NCBI GenBank assembly: GCA_015067495.1
Contig: SVMI01000001.1
Location: 62,001-126,000, forward strand
Reading direction: 5' to 3'
DNA from: Oscillospiraceae bacterium
Lineage (GTDB): Bacteria > Bacillota > Clostridia > Oscillospirales > Oscillospiraceae
Length of the DNA stretch: 64,000 bases
Part shown: in pieces, positions 61,880-64,000 of the stretch
How the letters are laid out: each line of letters opens with the position of its first letter
Numbering within the stretch: the stretch's first letter is position 1
Translations under genes and position numbers: made by a program
The notes under the pieces: model-generated
What the model was told of the DNA's origin: nothing
The model's input: only the letters and a program-made list of their open reading frames with translations
Databases searched by the model: none

Positions 61880-62995
61880 ATGTCTACAACCCAAAGAAGC
61901 ACCGCACTGTACCCCCATCCCTTTTCCCGCGATTACTGGCGTGACGCCGCCGCAGAGCTGAAAGACATCAGAATGCTGGTGGTCACTGCGCTGCTGATCG
62001 CCCTGCGCATCGCGCTGAAGCCCTTTGCCATCTACATCGGACCCCAGATGGCGATCCAGACCGCCACCCTTGCAACCGCACTGGGCGCCATGATCTTCGG
62101 ACCTGTGCTTGCCATTCCCGCGGCGATCATTTCCGACACCATCGGCTTTATGATTTTCCCCACGGGTGACTATTTCCTGCCCTTTATGCTGACGGAGATC
62201 GCCAGCACCATGTTCTATGCCCTGTGTCTGTACCGCGCTAAGCCCTCTGCCACCCGCGTGATCATTGCGCGTTTTTTGATCTGCTTTGTGGTCAACGTGG
62301 TGCTGCAGCAGCTGATCTTTGCATGGCAGTACACCTACATGGGCAATCCCGACAAGGCAAAGGACACCATCACGGGTATCATGACTGTTGCCCGTATTTT
62401 CAAGAATCTGTTCTTCTTCCCCATTGAAGCGGTGGTCATCACCCTGTTCCTGAAGGTGCTCGTCCCCGTTTCCACCCGCATGAAGCTGACCTACAGCAGC
62501 GGCGACCTGCACTTCAGTGCCAAGCAGATCATCGCGCTGGTGCTGCTGGTCGTCGTGGGTGTGGGCAGTGCCATTGGCTACCTGACCTACCGCTATGAGG
62601 GTACTTCCCGCAGTGCCGACTACACCGATGCCCAGCGCATCGAAGCCAATAAGGAAAAGACCCAGCTTGTTCTCGACAAGACCGACGAGTGGGAAGGTGA
62701 GACCATCGTCTGCATCGTTGACAGCGCCTTCCGTCCCATGTTCGGCGAGGAGACGGATTATACGGTTTCCGTTTACATCCTCAATCAGGACATTCTCGAT
62801 GCCGCTGTGGAAAAAACCAAAAACGACAAGACCCCTTATACCATGGACACCATTTGGAAATACTCCAAGAGCGGTCCTTCCAAGGATCCCTACGGCACGC
62901 TGACCAAGGTCGCCACCGTCACCTTCACGGAGGTGGAGGACACCGGCGAGATCCTTGAGTGGAATATCAAGGTCAAGCAGCCGCAGGCAAAGTGA
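61880..62995 (+). CDS. ECF transporter S component, probably folate-specific (FolT-like), with C-terminal extension
   Basis: The 371-residue protein has an N-terminal S-component of six membrane helices (residues about 30-205: LKDIRMLVVTALLIALRIALK, then IIFGPVLAIPAAIISDTIGFM, ending in the folate-type FFPTGDYFLPFM region). FolT is usually about 180 residues. Here a further membrane helix (about 215-232) and an outside domain of about 130 residues follow, with no family I recognise. The substrate call rests on the THF riboswitch upstream and on general likeness. The energising ECF module is elsewhere. AAAGGAGG precedes the ATG. Confidence 0.8.
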   Translation: MSTTQRSTALYPHPFSRDYWRDAAAELKDIRMLVVTALLIALRIALKPFAIYIGPQMAIQTATLATALGAMIFGPVLAIPAAIISDTIGFMIFPTGDYFLPFMLTEIASTMFYALCLYRAKPSATRVIIARFLICFVVNVVLQQLIFAWQYTYMGNPDKAKDTITGIMTVARIFKNLFFFPIEAVVITLFLKVLVPVSTRMKLTYSSGDLHFSAKQIIALVLLVVVGVGSAIGYLTYRYEGTSRSADYTDAQRIEANKEKTQLVLDKTDEWEGETIVCIVDSAFRPMFGEETDYTVSVYILNQDILDAAVEKTKNDKTPYTMDTIWKYSKSGPSKDPYGTLTKVATVTFTEVEDTGEILEWNIKVKQPQAK

Positions 62996-63008
62996 CTGCT
63001 TCTGCAAA

Positions 63009-63037
63009 TTGACAATTCTGCCTCTTGCATATATAAT
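63009..63037 (+). promoter_or_regulatory. Consensus promoter of the His-rich/cooT operon
   Basis: TTGACA (63009-63014), 17 bases, TATAAT (63032-63037). It begins 14 bases after the transporter stop, so the nickel genes have their own transcript. Confidence 0.8.
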
Positions 63038-63072
63038 ATATATAATGTAAGAAACGAAAAGGAGTTATCACC

Positions 63073-63507
63073 ATGCACATTCATCATGATCACATCGGCG
63101 GTCACACCCATGACCACGAACACGAGCATACCCACACCCACGAGCACACCCACGACGGTGTCACTCATTCCCACGAGCATGCCCATGTCCACGCACACGA
63201 CCATGCCCATCCCCATGAGCATGAGCATCTGCATCACGACGGCACAGAGCATACCCACTCCCACGAGTGTGGCGGTCATTGCCACGAATGCCCCTCTCAG
63301 TGCGAGCATACCCCCATGGAGGAGCTGACCGCACTGATGAATTACATGGTCGGTCACAACGCCGCCCATGCCAAGGAGCTGGCAGATCTGGCTGCCCAGC
63401 TGGAAAAGATCGGCAATCATGTCGCCTATGAGCAGGTCATGGCAGCGGTTTCTGACTTTGAAAAGGGCAACATGCGCCTGAGCGTGGTGCTGCAGAGCCT
63501 GAAGTGA
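63073..63507 (+). CDS. Histidine-rich metal-binding protein (CooJ-like in role)
   Basis: The 144-residue protein has an N-terminal half (1-85) of which about 40 percent is His, in HxH and HExH patterns, plus a Cys pair region (HECGGHCHECPSQCEH). The C-terminal half (86-144) is a helical domain (EELTALMNYMVGHNAAHAKELADLAAQL). His-rich proteins of this layout bind several nickel ions; CooJ of Rhodospirillum rubrum, a nickel chaperone of CODH, has the His stretch at the other end. The next gene is cooT, which strongly suggests nickel storage or delivery for CODH/ACS. Homology to CooJ itself is not claimed. Confidence 0.82.
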   Translation: MHIHHDHIGGHTHDHEHEHTHTHEHTHDGVTHSHEHAHVHAHDHAHPHEHEHLHHDGTEHTHSHECGGHCHECPSQCEHTPMEELTALMNYMVGHNAAHAKELADLAAQLEKIGNHVAYEQVMAAVSDFEKGNMRLSVVLQSLK

Positions 63508-63516
63508 GGGAAAATT

Positions 63517-63711
63517 ATGTGCCTTTCTACTGTTTATAAGAACGAAAAGACCGAGCCCAACGTCGTCATGCGCAACGTGATGGCGATCGAGTGCAAGGAC
63601 GGCTGCGTGATCCTGACGGATCTGATGGAGCGCACCGTTGCCATTGAAGGGCAGCTGCTGTCTGCAAATCTTGTGGATGGCTTCGTTATCGTCAAAGAAA
63701 CTGTCAGCTAA
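63517..63711 (+). CDS. cooT: CooT family nickel-binding protein
   Basis: The 64-residue protein matches the CooT family (PF10133): MCLSTVY at the start with the conserved Cys 2 that binds nickel in the dimer, then CVILTDLMERTVAIEGQLL and a beta-rich end. CooT helps nickel insertion into CODH. It lies 9 bases after the His-rich gene and is followed by a terminator, so the two form a nickel-handling operon about 12 kb from cooS and cooC. Confidence 0.92.
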   Translation: MCLSTVYKNEKTEPNVVMRNVMAIECKDGCVILTDLMERTVAIEGQLLSANLVDGFVIVKETVS

Positions 63712-63715
63712 TTCC

Positions 63716-63750
63716 GTCCGGATCGGAGCCGCTTCGATCCGGACTTTTTT
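63716..63750 (+). terminator. Terminator after cooT
   Basis: The stem GTCCGGATCG/CGATCCGGAC is followed by six T. Confidence 0.9.
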
Positions 63751-63766
63751 AAGGAGAGAATACGCC

Positions 63767-64000
63767 ATGATCTGCGAAAAAATCAAAGCGCGCAAGCAGG
63801 AATTGTTTCAAACACTTTCTGAACTGATTCAAATCGACTCCCAGAGCTTCGGGGCGCAGGGAAATGAGAAGCAGATTGCCTTTTTTATCGGTGAAAAGCT
63901 GCGCGAAATGGGCTATGAGCCGGATCTTTATACTCCGCTGGATATTCCCGGCATGACAGAGCATCCCGACTACTGGCCGGAGCACGACCTTGCGGAGCGC
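63767..64000 (+). CDS. M20 family metallopeptidase (partial, N-terminus only)
   Basis: The frame is open from ATG 63767 (AAGGAGAG upstream) to the window end, 78 residues. The start (ARKQELFQTLSELIQIDSQSFG, then GNEKQIAFFIGEKLREMGYEPDLY) has the typical first helices and strand of ArgE/DapE/acetylornithine deacetylase-like peptidases. The metal ligands lie beyond the window, so activity cannot be judged. Confidence 0.75.
   Translation, partial: MICEKIKARKQELFQTLSELIQIDSQSFGAQGNEKQIAFFIGEKLREMGYEPDLYTPLDIPGMTEHPDYWPEHDLAER

Overview
The window reads as chromosome of an anaerobic Clostridia (Firmicutes), most likely an uncultured gut or rumen member of the Oscillospiraceae/Ruminococcaceae type. 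The evidence is strong Shine-Dalgarno sites throughout, CO dehydrogenase and acetyl-CoA synthase genes, Gram-positive style lipoproteins and surface enzymes, a tetrahydrofolate riboswitch, and many dispersed palindromic intergenic repeats. The assignment is an inference; no rRNA gene is present.

Layout. 1-3.6 kb: the start of a large secreted coiled-coil protein and an acetyltransferase. 4.0-9.1 kb: an AT-rich island bounded by a 26-base direct repeat of the 3' end of guaA; it holds PIG-L deacetylase, VanZ debris, a GH78-like glycosidase and an acyltransferase. 9.1-24.6 kb: guaA (ATPase half only), two small transferases, sugar metabolism (TIM-barrel isomerase, GH31), YitT, an amino-sugar operon (ROK kinase, nagA, MATE), cysteine desulfidase, VanY and MscS. 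24.6-32.8 kb: envelope genes (PAP2, NAGPA-type glycosidase, GT2-GtrA, CapA) and a frameshifted CvpA-like/helical gene.

32.9-43.8 kb is the most unusual part. A tightly overlapping four-gene operon encodes a large protein with the DxDGD motif of eukaryotic RNAi-type RNA-dependent RNA polymerases, an unknown 303-residue partner, an XRE-type DNA-binding protein, and a protein with RyR-like, CARF-like and PD-(D/E)XK nuclease regions. Its promoter faces a second sigma-70 promoter across a 16-base palindrome. That second promoter drives a roughly 180-nt structured RNA with its own terminator. Beyond it, behind a leader of four consecutive hairpins, lies an operon of a P-loop-less AAA-like protein, a VirD4/TraG-like ATPase and ClpP. 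I read this as a candidate undescribed RNA-directed immune or conflict locus.

43.8-64 kb: membrane and lipid genes, a truncated response regulator, tRNA-Glu and tRNA-Met, then the CODH/ACS genes cooS, cooC and acsB, a complete Opp peptide transporter whose subunits carry unusual insertions, and a THF-riboswitch-controlled folate-type ECF transporter. Last come a histidine-rich protein and CooT, which probably supply nickel to CODH/ACS, and the start of an M20 peptidase. Folate uptake, nickel handling and CODH/ACS thus sit close together, consistent with Wood-Ljungdahl chemistry.
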